Part shown: piece after piece, positions 27,412-34,663 of the stretch
Numbering within the stretch: position 1 is the first letter of the stretch
How the letters are laid out: each line of letters starts with the position of its first letter
Assembly: GCA_946482545.1 (NCBI GenBank)
Contig: CAMLRX010000010.1
Span: 1-54,332, forward strand
DNA length: 54,332 nt
From: an uncultured Flavihumibacter sp.
GTDB lineage: Bacteria; Bacteroidota; Bacteroidia; Chitinophagales; Chitinophagaceae
Direction of reading: 5' to 3'
Notes under the pieces: generated by a model
Database searches by the model: none
Seen by the model: only the letters and a program-made list of their open reading frames with translations
What the model was told of the DNA's origin: nothing
Translations under genes and position numbers: made by a program

Positions 27412-27543
27412 AATAACGTATTTCAATCCGTAACCTATAGGAACAAAGAAATCCTAATCCTGACCGAAAAACAGAATTACAACCTAACAAGGTCCAATGC
27501 CTTTTGAGAAATTGCCCCTCCTATGAAAACAGAGGGGTTTTTT
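27412..27543 (+). ncRNA. Candidate small RNA of about 130 nt
   Basis: The 323-bp gap before the PurF-like gene holds a near-consensus -7 (CATCTTTG, 27398-27405) and ends with a strong terminator at 27515-27543, then a fresh promoter at 27611. No reading frame is supported inside. This suggests a short independent transcript, but could also be an untranslated tail. No known RNA family was recognised. Confidence 0.25.
27515..27543 (+). terminator. Rho-independent terminator upstream of the PurF-like gene
   Basis: CCCCTC (27515-27520) pairs with GAGGGG (27532-27537), followed by six T. Confidence 0.8.
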
Positions 27544-27610
27544 CTTGCCTTGTTTCTTCCCGCTTCTTCGTCTTAACAAAATCACTGCACCTTTTTGCAG
27601 AAAATCACCG

Positions 27611-27618
27611 TACCTTTG
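27611..27618 (+). promoter_or_regulatory. TAnnTTTG -7 element of the PurF-like gene
   Basis: TACCTTTG, 17 bp before the ATG at 27636; it rules out the longer open frame beginning at 27504. Confidence 0.65.
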
Positions 27619-27635
27619 CGGCCTATTTCCCCATC

Positions 27636-29483
27636 ATGAGTGACGCTATAAAACACGAATGTGGACTCGCCTACATTCGTTTACGTAAGCCATTTTCGTA
27701 TTACCAGGAAAAGTATGGTACGGTTCTGTATGGATTAAATAAGTTGTACCTGCTGATGGAAAAGCAGCACAACCGGGGCCAGGACGGGGCGGGCATCGCC
27801 ACCGTAAAACTGGATACCACACCCGGAACGCCGTTTCTCCATAGGATGAGAAGCAACGCCAACCAGCCCATCGCTGATATTTTTGCCAGGATTGGTGCGG
27901 AGATGAAGGAGCTGGAACGCTATCAACCCGATATCAGGCAACATCCCCAGATCATGAAAGGACATGTGGATTCGCTTGGCGAACTGATGATCGGCCACCT
28001 CCGCTACGGCACGCAGGGGAAAAACAATATTGAATTCTGCCACCCCTTTATCAAAAGACATACGATTCCCGCACGCAATCTCGCGTTGGCCGGGAATTTT
28101 AATTTGGTGAACACCGAAGAACTTTTCTCCCTGGTGAACATCGATCCGGGAGAGTTCCAGCGCCAGAGTGATCTTGCTGCCATGATGGAAGTGATCCACC
28201 ACTTCCTCGAACAGGCCGATGAACAAAGTCCGAATAACCCCGATGTGATCGGCGCGCTGAAAAAAGCCGTTCCCCTTTTCGATGGCGGATTCACAGTGGG
28301 CGGACTGATCGGCAACGGAGAATCCTTCGTGTTCCGCGACGCGAACGGTATTCGTCCCGCGTATTATTATATCAGTGAAGACCTGGTGGTGGCTGCTTCT
28401 GAAAGGGCCGCTATCCGCACCGCATTCAATGTGGGTGAAAATGAAGTTCAGGAGTTGATGCCGGGACAGGCGCTGCACGTGAACAACAAAGGCGATATCG
28501 TGATCGATCAGATTGTTGCGCCTAAAGAAAGAAAGGCCTGTAGCTTCGAAAGGATTTACTTCTCCCGCGGCAACGACGAAAAAATTTATAAAGAAAGGTC
28601 CACACTCGGATATAACCTCCGGAAACCGATCCTGGAACTGATCCAGTACGACCTGAAGAATACCATCTTCTCCTTTATTCCCAATACCGCGGAAGTAGCT
28701 TTCTACGGCCTGCTCAAAGGAATGGAGGATTACCTGAACGAAATCAAGATCCAGCGGATACTTTCCTGGGGTAAGGATTTTACGGAGGAACAACTCGCCG
28801 AAATGGTGAACCGCCGCGTACGTATCGAGAAACTCGCCATCAAGGACGTGAAAATGCGCACCTTCATTACCGAAGACAGCAGCAGGAACGAAATGGTGCA
28901 GCACGTATACGATATTACTTACGGTACCGTGCGCAAAGGCGTGGATACCCTCGTGGTGATCGATGATTCCATTGTAAGGGGCACCACCCTGAAAGAAAGT
29001 ATCATCCGGATGCTTTCACGTCTTGAACCGAAAAAAATAATCGTGGTATCTTCCGCTCCACAGATCAGGTACCCCGATTGCTACGGCATCGATATGAGTA
29101 AACTGGGCGATTTCGTGGCTTTCCAGGCCGCGATTCAATTGCTCCGCGAAACAGGACAGGAAGAATTGTTACAGGATATTTATAAGAGATGTAAAGAACT
29201 GCAGCGCAACAACCAGCTTCACCTCGAGAATGTGGTGCAGCAGGTGTACAAGCCTTTCACACCTGAACAGGTGTCGAAGAAAGTGGCGCAACTCATAACA
29301 CCTCAGGGCCTGAACCTTCCCGTGGAAGTGGTGTTCCAGACCATTGAGAGCCTGCACGAGGCTTGTCCCACCAATACCGGCGACTGGTACTTCACAGGCA
29401 ATTATCCCACAGAAGGAGGGAACAGAGTGGTGAACAAAGCCTTCCTCAATTATATGGAAGGAAGGAATGTTCGTGGTTACTAA
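27636..29483 (+). CDS. Amidophosphoribosyltransferase-like protein (PurF family, long Bacteroidota form)
   Basis: 615 residues from the ATG at 27636. It has an N-terminal Ntn-type glutaminase domain: the probable nucleophile is Cys9 in KHECGLAYI, so removal of an eight-residue leader is implied. LMEKQHNRGQDGAGIA and GHLRYGTQGKNN are typical of class II amidotransferases. A C-terminal phosphoribosyltransferase domain carries the PRPP motif VDTLVVIDDSIVRGTTL. It is longer than the roughly 470-510 residues of ordinary PurF, with extra sequence around the glutaminase domain and at the C-terminus; Bacteroidota carry such long homologues. De novo purine synthesis (PRPP to phosphoribosylamine) is the expected reaction, but whether it is the main PurF or a paralogue cannot be told here. 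Confidence 0.88.
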   Translation: MSDAIKHECGLAYIRLRKPFSYYQEKYGTVLYGLNKLYLLMEKQHNRGQDGAGIATVKLDTTPGTPFLHRMRSNANQPIADIFARIGAEMKELERYQPDIRQHPQIMKGHVDSLGELMIGHLRYGTQGKNNIEFCHPFIKRHTIPARNLALAGNFNLVNTEELFSLVNIDPGEFQRQSDLAAMMEVIHHFLEQADEQSPNNPDVIGALKKAVPLFDGGFTVGGLIGNGESFVFRDANGIRPAYYYISEDLVVAASERAAIRTAFNVGENEVQELMPGQALHVNNKGDIVIDQIVAPKERKACSFERIYFSRGNDEKIYKERSTLGYNLRKPILELIQYDLKNTIFSFIPNTAEVAFYGLLKGMEDYLNEIKIQRILSWGKDFTEEQLAEMVNRRVRIEKLAIKDVKMRTFITEDSSRNEMVQHVYDITYGTVRKGVDTLVVIDDSIVRGTTLKESIIRMLSRLEPKKIIVVSSAPQIRYPDCYGIDMSKLGDFVAFQAAIQLLRETGQEELLQDIYKRCKELQRNNQLHLENVVQQVYKPFTPEQVSKKVAQLITPQGLNLPVEVVFQTIESLHEACPTNTGDWYFTGNYPTEGGNRVVNKAFLNYMEGRNVRGY

Positions 29484-29492
29484 AACGTTTCT

Positions 29493-29506
29493 TTGACATA
29501 GATCAA
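29493..29506. promoter_or_regulatory. FNR/CRP-type box
   Basis: TTGAC-ATAG-ATCAA matches the FNR/DNR palindrome TTGAT-N4-ATCAA at nine of ten arm positions. It begins 10 bp after the PurF-like stop. A TTTG-type -7 (29533-29536) lies at the spacing expected for an activator site centred near -41.5, giving a transcript start near 29541. Confidence 0.5.
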
Positions 29507-29540
29507 GCGGAAAGTTCATTTGTGGCAGGCATTTTGTTGC

Positions 29541-29634
29541 AATGTGCGGAGGAAATCAGCAGCCAGATATAATTTTCCTATGTCAGACCGCCATCTTACA
29601 AACTTAGGGAGAAGTTGACCGCTTCTCCCTTTTT
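29541..29634 (+). ncRNA. Candidate short FNR-type-controlled transcript
   Basis: The FNR-like box and -7 predict a start near 29541, and a strong terminator ends at 29634, giving about 94 nt. It contains a 21-codon frame from ATG 29542 to TAG 29605-29607, ending exactly at the terminator stem, so it may be a small RNA or a tiny leaderless peptide gene. The -7 matches only TTTG, so support is moderate. Confidence 0.3.
29606..29634 (+). terminator. Rho-independent terminator before the pentapeptide gene
   Basis: AGGGAGAAG (29606-29614) pairs with CTTCTCCCT (29622-29630), followed by TTTT. It lies 18 bp before the pentapeptide-repeat start. Confidence 0.8.
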
Positions 29635-29651
29635 CATGCAAAGCCCTTACT

Positions 29652-30227
29652 ATGGAAAAATTTGTGGAGGACCAGGTGTTCAACGATATTAATTTCACCA
29701 CCAGTCCACTGGCCGCCGCCACTTTTGATGGCTGCACCTTTACCAAGTGTGATTTCTCCAACCTCATACTGGGGTCACGGACATTCTCTTCCTGCGTATT
29801 CACCGATTGTAACTTCAGCCTCGTACAACCCGGCAACACTTCGTTCCAGGACGTGGTATTCAAAGGATGCAAAATGCTGGGCGTACGGTTTGACCAGTGT
29901 AATGACTTCGGCCTCTCTTTCAGTTTCGAACAATGCCAGTTGAACCATGCCACTTTTTATGGCAAGAAACTGAAGAAGACGGTCTTTCGGGAATGCCAGT
30001 TACAGGAGACAGATTTCTCCCATTGCGACCTCACCGCCGCTGGATTTGAGCAATGTGACCTTCACCTGGCGCTGTTTGAGCAAACAGTTTTGGAAAAGGC
30101 CGATTTACGTACCGCTTATAATTACGCCATTGATCCCACCGTGAACCGGATCAAAAAAGCAAAGTTCTCCCTTGCCGGCGTGCCTGGTTTGCTGCATAAG
30201 TTCGATATTGTTATCGAAAACAGGTAA
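29652..30227 (+). CDS. Pentapeptide-repeat protein
   Basis: 191 residues. Residues about 20-155 consist of pentapeptide repeats of the A/C-x-F/L-x-x type (FDGCTFTKCDFSNL, FSSCVFTDCNFSL, FRECQLQETDFSHCDLT, ADLRTA), which form a right-handed quadrilateral beta-helix. A short non-repeat tail follows (DPTVNRIKKAKFSLAGVPGLL). Many repeats carry cysteine at the central position. Some relatives of similar size (Qnr, MfpA) mimic DNA and protect gyrase, but this protein need not share that role. No signal peptide, so cytosolic. It begins right behind a terminator, so its promoter must lie within about 20 bp or expression depends on read-through. Confidence 0.9.
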   Translation: MEKFVEDQVFNDINFTTSPLAAATFDGCTFTKCDFSNLILGSRTFSSCVFTDCNFSLVQPGNTSFQDVVFKGCKMLGVRFDQCNDFGLSFSFEQCQLNHATFYGKKLKKTVFRECQLQETDFSHCDLTAAGFEQCDLHLALFEQTVLEKADLRTAYNYAIDPTVNRIKKAKFSLAGVPGLLHKFDIVIENR

Positions 30228-30281
30228 CCGGCAACCACGGAGAAAAATTATTTCCACCGCAGAAAACTTCAATCACATCCC

Positions 30282-30785
30282 ATGGAGCGCACCATCATCC
30301 TTATACGACACGCCAAAAGCAGTTGGGCCGACCCCGACACAAGTGATTTTGACCGTCCGCTGAACGAGCGCGGTAAGCGCGATGTTCCTATGATGGCCGC
30401 CCGTTTACTCAACAGAGGCATTCACCCCGACCTCCTGGTGAGCAGCACCGCAAAACGTGCAGCCACTACAGCAAAAGGTTTCGCCGCCATGATGAATTAT
30501 CCGGAGAAGGCCATCGCCTGGAAACCGGAACTCTATCTTCCCGAACCGGATGTTTTCACGTTGGTACTCGAACAACTTCCCGACACTGCAAAAACAATCG
30601 CGCTCTTCTCCCATAATCCGGGCATAACCTATTTTGCCAACAGGCTTTCAGGGGTGAACATCGACAACATGCCCACCTGCAGCATGGTTGCTGCCAAAAC
30701 AAACCTGCCCTCCTGGAAGGGTTTTGAAGAACGTTCCACGAAGTTCTGGTTTTTTGATGCGCCTAAGCATCCGTTTTTTTCCTGA
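30282..30785 (+). CDS. SixA-like histidine phosphatase
   Basis: 167 residues of the histidine phosphatase (phosphoglycerate mutase-like) superfamily. The catalytic RHA motif is LIRHAKSSWAD (His10), with FDRPLNERGKRD, SSTAKRAATTAKGF and the second catalytic His in LFSHNPGITYFANRL. This short form resembles SixA, which dephosphorylates phosphohistidine on HPt domains; other small-molecule phosphatases share the same core. It is cytosolic. Its 3' end overlaps the convergent DMT permease by 23 bp. The nearby two-component genes make a signalling role attractive, but adjacency is not close enough to support it. Confidence 0.85.
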   Translation: MERTIILIRHAKSSWADPDTSDFDRPLNERGKRDVPMMAARLLNRGIHPDLLVSSTAKRAATTAKGFAAMMNYPEKAIAWKPELYLPEPDVFTLVLEQLPDTAKTIALFSHNPGITYFANRLSGVNIDNMPTCSMVAAKTNLPSWKGFEERSTKFWFFDAPKHPFFS

Positions 30786-31641
30786 AAGTCGCCAGAAAAA
30801 CACCGGTAAAAATGAGCAAAGCGGACAGTATTTTGTAAGGAGTAAGCGTCTCTCCCATGAAGATCATGGCGATGAGGGCGGCAAATACCGGTTGAGAATA
30901 AATGTATGATCCGGTAACGGAGGCGCCCAGGTAACGCACCCCATACATGTTAAAAAGATAGGCCAGGAAAGTTGCACCCACCACGATAAACGATAATGCG
31001 GTCCAGGCTTTCGGGGTCAGCGCGGTCCAATCGGTATGCGAGAAATCATTCCATCCGATAGGAATGATAAACAACGCGCCGAATGTAAATATCCATCTGA
31101 TGATCTTTACCGGGGAATACGCTTCCATTAATGGTTTCACCAATACCAGATAGAACGCGTACGACGCGGCGTTCAGGAACACGAGCAGGTCGCCGAGCAG
31201 TATGTCTGAACCGGAGACGGAATTGTCTTTCTGCAATACCAGTACCACTGCGCCCGAAATACCCAATGCCAGCCCAAGTAGTTTCAATAATGTAACGCGT
31301 TCTTTCAGGAGCCAGGCGGCGATCACGGTAATGAGTATGGGGGTGCTGAGCATCAGCAAAGAAGCGTGGATAGGACTCGTTAACGATACGCCTTTAATAT
31401 AGAAGATCTGGTTGATGGCCACGCCGGTGAGTGCACAGGTGATGAAGCGTGGGATATGTTTTTTCTGAATGCCCGGATCTGATGGTTTAAAAAGAAAAAG
31501 CAGCCAGAAAAGGAGCAGGCTCACCGCAATTCTTACCACATTCAGCGAAAGTGGCTGGATGAATGCAGGCGTAATGATTTTAACTATGCTGAAGGTAGCG
31601 CCGAAAATCAGGTTCGCCGCTATAACAGCCAGGTGCGCCAT
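30763..31641 (-). CDS. EamA-domain DMT-superfamily permease
   Basis: 292 residues from the ATG at 31641 with about ten membrane helices in two EamA repeats (about 1-125 and 135-275; NLIFGATFSIVKII near the start, VGATFLAYLFNMYGVRYLG and FAALIAMIFMGETLTPYKILSALLIFTGVFL near the end). DMT permeases export metabolites such as amino acids or sugars; the substrate is not predictable. An exact TATATTTG -7 element (31673-31680, minus strand) places the transcript start near 31666, so the in-frame ATG at 31668 would be leaderless; the ATG at 31641 has AGAAGGGA ahead of it and is preferred. The 3' end overlaps the SixA-like gene. Confidence 0.88.
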   Translation of the reverse strand: MAHLAVIAANLIFGATFSIVKIITPAFIQPLSLNVVRIAVSLLLFWLLFLFKPSDPGIQKKHIPRFITCALTGVAINQIFYIKGVSLTSPIHASLLMLSTPILITVIAAWLLKERVTLLKLLGLALGISGAVVLVLQKDNSVSGSDILLGDLLVFLNAASYAFYLVLVKPLMEAYSPVKIIRWIFTFGALFIIPIGWNDFSHTDWTALTPKAWTALSFIVVGATFLAYLFNMYGVRYLGASVTGSYIYSQPVFAALIAMIFMGETLTPYKILSALLIFTGVFLATFRKKTDA

Positions 31642-31672
31642 CAGGGTTCCCTTCTCTTTTTGCAACATGGCG

Positions 31673-31680
31673 CAAATATA
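31673..31680 (-). promoter_or_regulatory. TAnnTTTG -7 element of the DMT permease
   Basis: TATATTTG on the minus strand, just ahead of the permease gene and close to the 3' end of the glycosyltransferase gene. Confidence 0.6.
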
Positions 31681-31688
31681 CGGCACGA

Positions 31689-32813
31689 TCAATTCCGCAT
31701 CAGACTATTCACCCATTGTTGCAGGATGGCTTCCCACCGGGAAGATAAATGGATGGAACCGGTGTTATCACGGTAGAATGTTTCCGCTTTTTGAACGGCG
31801 TTCTGCAGGTGAAAATCTTTTTGCGGTGTACTGAAAAATAACCCCTGTTCTGAAAGATGCTTTGCCAGGTATTCCTGCTCGGTTTGTCCGGGTGTGGGAA
31901 CGAATAAAGCTTTCTTTCCGAGCGAAGCGAGGTCCATTACGGTGGTATAACCACTGCGTGCCACCACCATTTCCGATGCTGCAAGGAAGGAAGAAAGTGC
32001 GGTGCTGTCGGCGAAATCCACCACATGCAGATGGCCTTCTTTTACGATCTGGTCACTTCCGTTTGCAATACCTCTTACCAGCAATATTTCTTCTTCCAAC
32101 TGAGCAGATTGCTGCCTCAAAAGCGCTTCGAATATGCTCCGCTGTGGTTCCGGACCAGAGAGGAGAAATAGAAACCTGTATTGTGTTTTAGCTGTGTTCA
32201 ACTTTTGCAAACGGGTTAAAGGACCGCCGTATAGCGCAGGTACAGGTAATGTCCGCTCCGGATGAGCAAGCGTTCCCGCAAGGGAGGGCGACTGTTCATT
32301 ATCGGGTATCCATACCTGTTGGAACCGGTTCACCAGGTGTAAGTTGATCCTGGTGGCCAGTGCATCCACCGGTCCGCCGAGCGGTGTTTTTAACGAGAGT
32401 TGGTGGGTGATAAAAACGGAGGGTATCTGTGTATGGTAGCAGCCAAAACGGTTGTCGGAGATGATGCCATGCACCTGCCGCTTTTCTGTAAATGTGCGAA
32501 CGACTTCCCTTTCTTCTTTGATTTTTGTCAATATTTTCGGCATTCGCCCCAAAAATCGCCACCCCAAAGCGTTGTTTCCATGCCCGTAACGGATACCGTA
32601 AGAGGGGAGCATCAAGTGCTCCATGCCGGGGAATTCCCTTTGAAAAACCATTTTCGTTTCGGCTGTACCGGCGGTAATTACTTCACAACCAATACTTTTG
32701 AGTATGCTGATCAGGGGGATGCACCTGGTAGTATGTCCTAAACCCCAATCCATAGGTGCCACAAGGATTACGGGTTTGTAAGCGGAAACATATAAAGAAG
32801 AAATATTTGGCAA
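31689..32813 (-). CDS. GT-B-fold glycosyltransferase (MurG/UDP-glycosyltransferase-like)
   Basis: 374 residues if translation starts at TTG 32813. The first ATG start candidates lie far upstream, inside the divergent lipoprotein gene, while the internal ATG of APMDWGLGH would remove the first Rossmann strand (YKPVILVAP). VAPMDWGLGHTTRCIPLI is the typical start of this Bacteroidota family. The C-terminal half carries LFLLSGPEPQRS, DLASLGKKALFVPTPGQTEQEYLAKHLSEQG, like the nucleotide-sugar-binding part of MurG-type enzymes. Acceptor and donor are unknown. It is cytosolic or membrane-associated and stands divergent from a small lipoprotein gene. The start codon is the weakest part of this call. 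Confidence 0.8.
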   Translation of the reverse strand: MPNISSLYVSAYKPVILVAPMDWGLGHTTRCIPLISILKSIGCEVITAGTAETKMVFQREFPGMEHLMLPSYGIRYGHGNNALGWRFLGRMPKILTKIKEEREVVRTFTEKRQVHGIISDNRFGCYHTQIPSVFITHQLSLKTPLGGPVDALATRINLHLVNRFQQVWIPDNEQSPSLAGTLAHPERTLPVPALYGGPLTRLQKLNTAKTQYRFLFLLSGPEPQRSIFEALLRQQSAQLEEEILLVRGIANGSDQIVKEGHLHVVDFADSTALSSFLAASEMVVARSGYTTVMDLASLGKKALFVPTPGQTEQEYLAKHLSEQGLFFSTPQKDFHLQNAVQKAETFYRDNTGSIHLSSRWEAILQQWVNSLMRN

Positions 32814-32865
32814 TTCTAATGAAATATATATCTTAGAAAATAGTTTACTTTGAAAAACCGAATTT

Positions 32866-32994
32866 ATGACTAAAATGAACCGGTTGCTCCTTGGGGTGTT
32901 ATTGATTAGTAGCATATCTGTAATGTCCTCCTGTTCCGCGAGCAAAAAGAGCAACTGCGGTTGTGATGTCAGAAAGGGCATGGTTGGATATTAA
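32866..32994 (+). CDS. Small lipoprotein of 42 residues
   Basis: The frame runs from ATG 32866 to TAA 32992-32994. It encodes a basic start (MTKMNRLL), a hydrophobic core (LGVLLISSISVM) and a lipobox-like SSC (cysteine 23), then a short mature part rich in Ser/Lys with CGC and ending in RKGMVGY. The mature peptide would be only about 20 residues. A near-consensus -7 (TTACTTTG, 32845-32852) lies 13 bp upstream. Tiny lipoproteins with a CGC motif and an MVGY-like end seem familiar from other Bacteroidota, but this is recollection, not a search. Function unknown. The next gene follows 13 bp later and may be co-transcribed. Confidence 0.7.
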   Translation: MTKMNRLLLGVLLISSISVMSSCSASKKSNCGCDVRKGMVGY

Positions 32995-33007
32995 ATTCTA
33001 ATGGTGT

Positions 33008-33256
33008 ATGAGAGCTCCGAACCGAGATTTGCTTGTTCTTGTGAAAGATGAATACATGAATGAACAAGCCATCGAACATGAGGTGGAAAAACTGAATGAG
33101 ATGCTGTATGACGCAGAATCCATTGATAGTTTTTGTGTGGCACATGAAGTGATCGATATGAACAGGTATAGGATTGTGGAGAAGCCACACCAGATCAGGA
33201 ATATTATTCAGAAAAGAGACTTCAAGGCATTTGAATTCATCTTCAATAAAAATTAA
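33008..33256 (+). CDS. Hypothetical protein, 82 residues
   Basis: The family is not recognised. The 82-residue frame starts at ATG 33008, 13 bp after the small lipoprotein, and ends just before a bidirectional terminator, which supports it being the last gene of a two-gene transcript. Predicted as a small soluble alpha/beta protein: LLVLVKDEY, a charged helix EQAIEHEVEKLNEMLYDAESI, and IIQKRDFKAFEFIFNKN at the end. No signal, membrane helix or metal motif. An internal ATG (MNEQAIEHEV) is an alternative start. Confidence 0.6.
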   Translation: MRAPNRDLLVLVKDEYMNEQAIEHEVEKLNEMLYDAESIDSFCVAHEVIDMNRYRIVEKPHQIRNIIQKRDFKAFEFIFNKN

Positions 33257-33261
33257 AAAGT

Positions 33262-33289
33262 AAGGGCCGCTAGAACGGCCCTTTTTTAT
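33262..33289. terminator. Bidirectional terminator between the small gene pair and the aminotransferase
   Basis: AAGGGCCG (33262-33269) pairs with CGGCCCTT (33276-33283), with TTTT on the + side and a T-rich tail on the - side. It serves both convergent units. Confidence 0.85.
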
Positions 33290-34551
33290 TACTTCAGTTT
33301 TTGCAGCGCTTGCTTCAGCTTTTCCAGCATCGCCGGTATTTCTTCTTTTTTGCAAGTGCCCACGCTTAGCCGGTACCATGGGGCGCTTCCCGTACCGAAG
33401 AACTGGAAAGGCACCAAAGCCAGTTTCGCCTCATTCAGTATATAGGCCGTAACATCCTGCTGCGTCTTCAGTTCAAGACCATCTTCTGTGGTTTTACCCA
33501 CGAGGTTGATCTGCACAGTCAGGTAGATAGCGGCCTGCGGTGCGATGGCATCTACGGGAAACCCTTGTTGTTTAAGGTCAGCGAACCCTTTGTAAATACC
33601 TGTAAGCCTTTCTTCCAGTTCTTTTTTGAAGTGTTCGAGGTAGGCATCCACCGCTTCGGGCTGGTTCAGGAAAGCGGCGGTGGCTTTCTGCTCCGCCATC
33701 GGGCTCCAGGCGCCTACGTGCGAAAGAATGGATTTCATTTTTGCGATCACTGGTGCGGGGCCCAGTGACCAGCCCACCCTTACGCCTGTGGCCGCGAAAG
33801 CCTTGGATACACCGTCCACGAATATAGTACAGTCTTTCAGTTCGGGGCGCAGGGAAACAGGGTTGTAATGTTGTGTATCGCCGTAGGTGAGGGTCCAGTA
33901 CATCTGGTCGAACATGATGTACAATTTTTTATCAGAAGGACCTCTGCGTTTGTTTTCTGCGATAACGAGGTCGCATATTTTTTCCAGGGCATCTTTGGAG
34001 AACGTGGTGCCGGTGGGGTTTTGCGGAGAACAAAGCGCGATCAGCGTGGCGCCCTCAATATGTGGGGCGATGTCTTCCGCTGTGGGCATGAAGTTGTTTT
34101 CAGGCTTCGCCTGGATAATGCAATGCTCTCCTTCGTTGAAGTGTACGTAGTGGTTGTTGTTCCAGGACGGAACGGCATAAATGATCTTGTCGCCCTTATC
34201 TACAATGGCCCGGTAAAGCGTATAAATCAGCGGACGGCCTCCGGCAGCAACGAGGATCTCATTGTCGGCGTAATCAATCCCTTCTTTTCTCCGGATGAAA
34301 TCACCGATGGCACGACGCAGGTCTGCTTCACCATCCGCCGCGGGGTAATTGGTGAGGTGCTTTTTGTATGCGTTGTGAATTTCTTCTTCCAGGACCTGTG
34401 GTATCGGGAAGATATTCGGGTCAAAATCACCTATGGTGAAATTGTAGATGTTCTCGCCCTGTTTCATTTTTTCCCGGATATCTCCGGCCAGCTTCACAAT
34501 TTCTGATCCGATCAGTGTTTCAGCCAGATGGCTCAAAGTAGGTTGCATCAA
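33289..34551 (-). CDS. Pyridoxal-phosphate aminotransferase, class I/II (aspartate aminotransferase type)
   Basis: 420 residues, fold type I. Landmarks are NYPAADGEADLRRAI, AAGGRPLIYTLYRAI, CSPQNPTGTTFSKDAL, FDQMYWTL and the PLP-lysine region FVDGVSKAFAATGVRVGW, with the Schiff-base lysine predicted as Lys250. The arginine in WYRLSVGTCKKEE matches the carboxylate-binding Arg of the family. These enzymes transfer amino groups between aspartate, aromatic or alanine-type amino acids and 2-oxoacids; the exact substrate is open. It is cytosolic. A bidirectional terminator ends it, and no operon partner is present. Confidence 0.92.
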   Translation of the reverse strand: MMQPTLSHLAETLIGSEIVKLAGDIREKMKQGENIYNFTIGDFDPNIFPIPQVLEEEIHNAYKKHLTNYPAADGEADLRRAIGDFIRRKEGIDYADNEILVAAGGRPLIYTLYRAIVDKGDKIIYAVPSWNNNHYVHFNEGEHCIIQAKPENNFMPTAEDIAPHIEGATLIALCSPQNPTGTTFSKDALEKICDLVIAENKRRGPSDKKLYIMFDQMYWTLTYGDTQHYNPVSLRPELKDCTIFVDGVSKAFAATGVRVGWSLGPAPVIAKMKSILSHVGAWSPMAEQKATAAFLNQPEAVDAYLEHFKKELEERLTGIYKGFADLKQQGFPVDAIAPQAAIYLTVQINLVGKTTEDGLELKTQQDVTAYILNEAKLALVPFQFFGTGSAPWYRLSVGTCKKEEIPAMLEKLKQALQKLK

Positions 34552-34575
34552 AGTGTTTTTAGTTCGGTTAGGCGC

Positions 34576-34617
34576 AAAAAAAGCGCGCCGGGCAATTTAC
34601 ATATTACCGGCGCGCTT
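34576..34617 (-). terminator. Terminator of the BNR-repeat protein gene
   Basis: An 11-bp perfect stem, AAGCGCGCCGG (34581-34591) with CCGGCGCGCTT (34607-34617), followed on the minus strand by seven T (34576-34582). Confidence 0.85.
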
Positions 34618-34663
34618 CGAAAGAAAAAATGGATGTATAGGCTGTTTTGCTGGATGATCCCGA

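Noticed and set aside
27735..28904. 389-codon minus-strand frame opposite the PurF-like gene
   Set aside because: Antisense of a clearly coding region; amino acid composition (His/Phe-rich) is that of a shadow frame.
33868..34506. 212-codon plus-strand frame opposite the aminotransferase
   Set aside because: Shadow of a conserved enzyme with PLP motif on the other strand.
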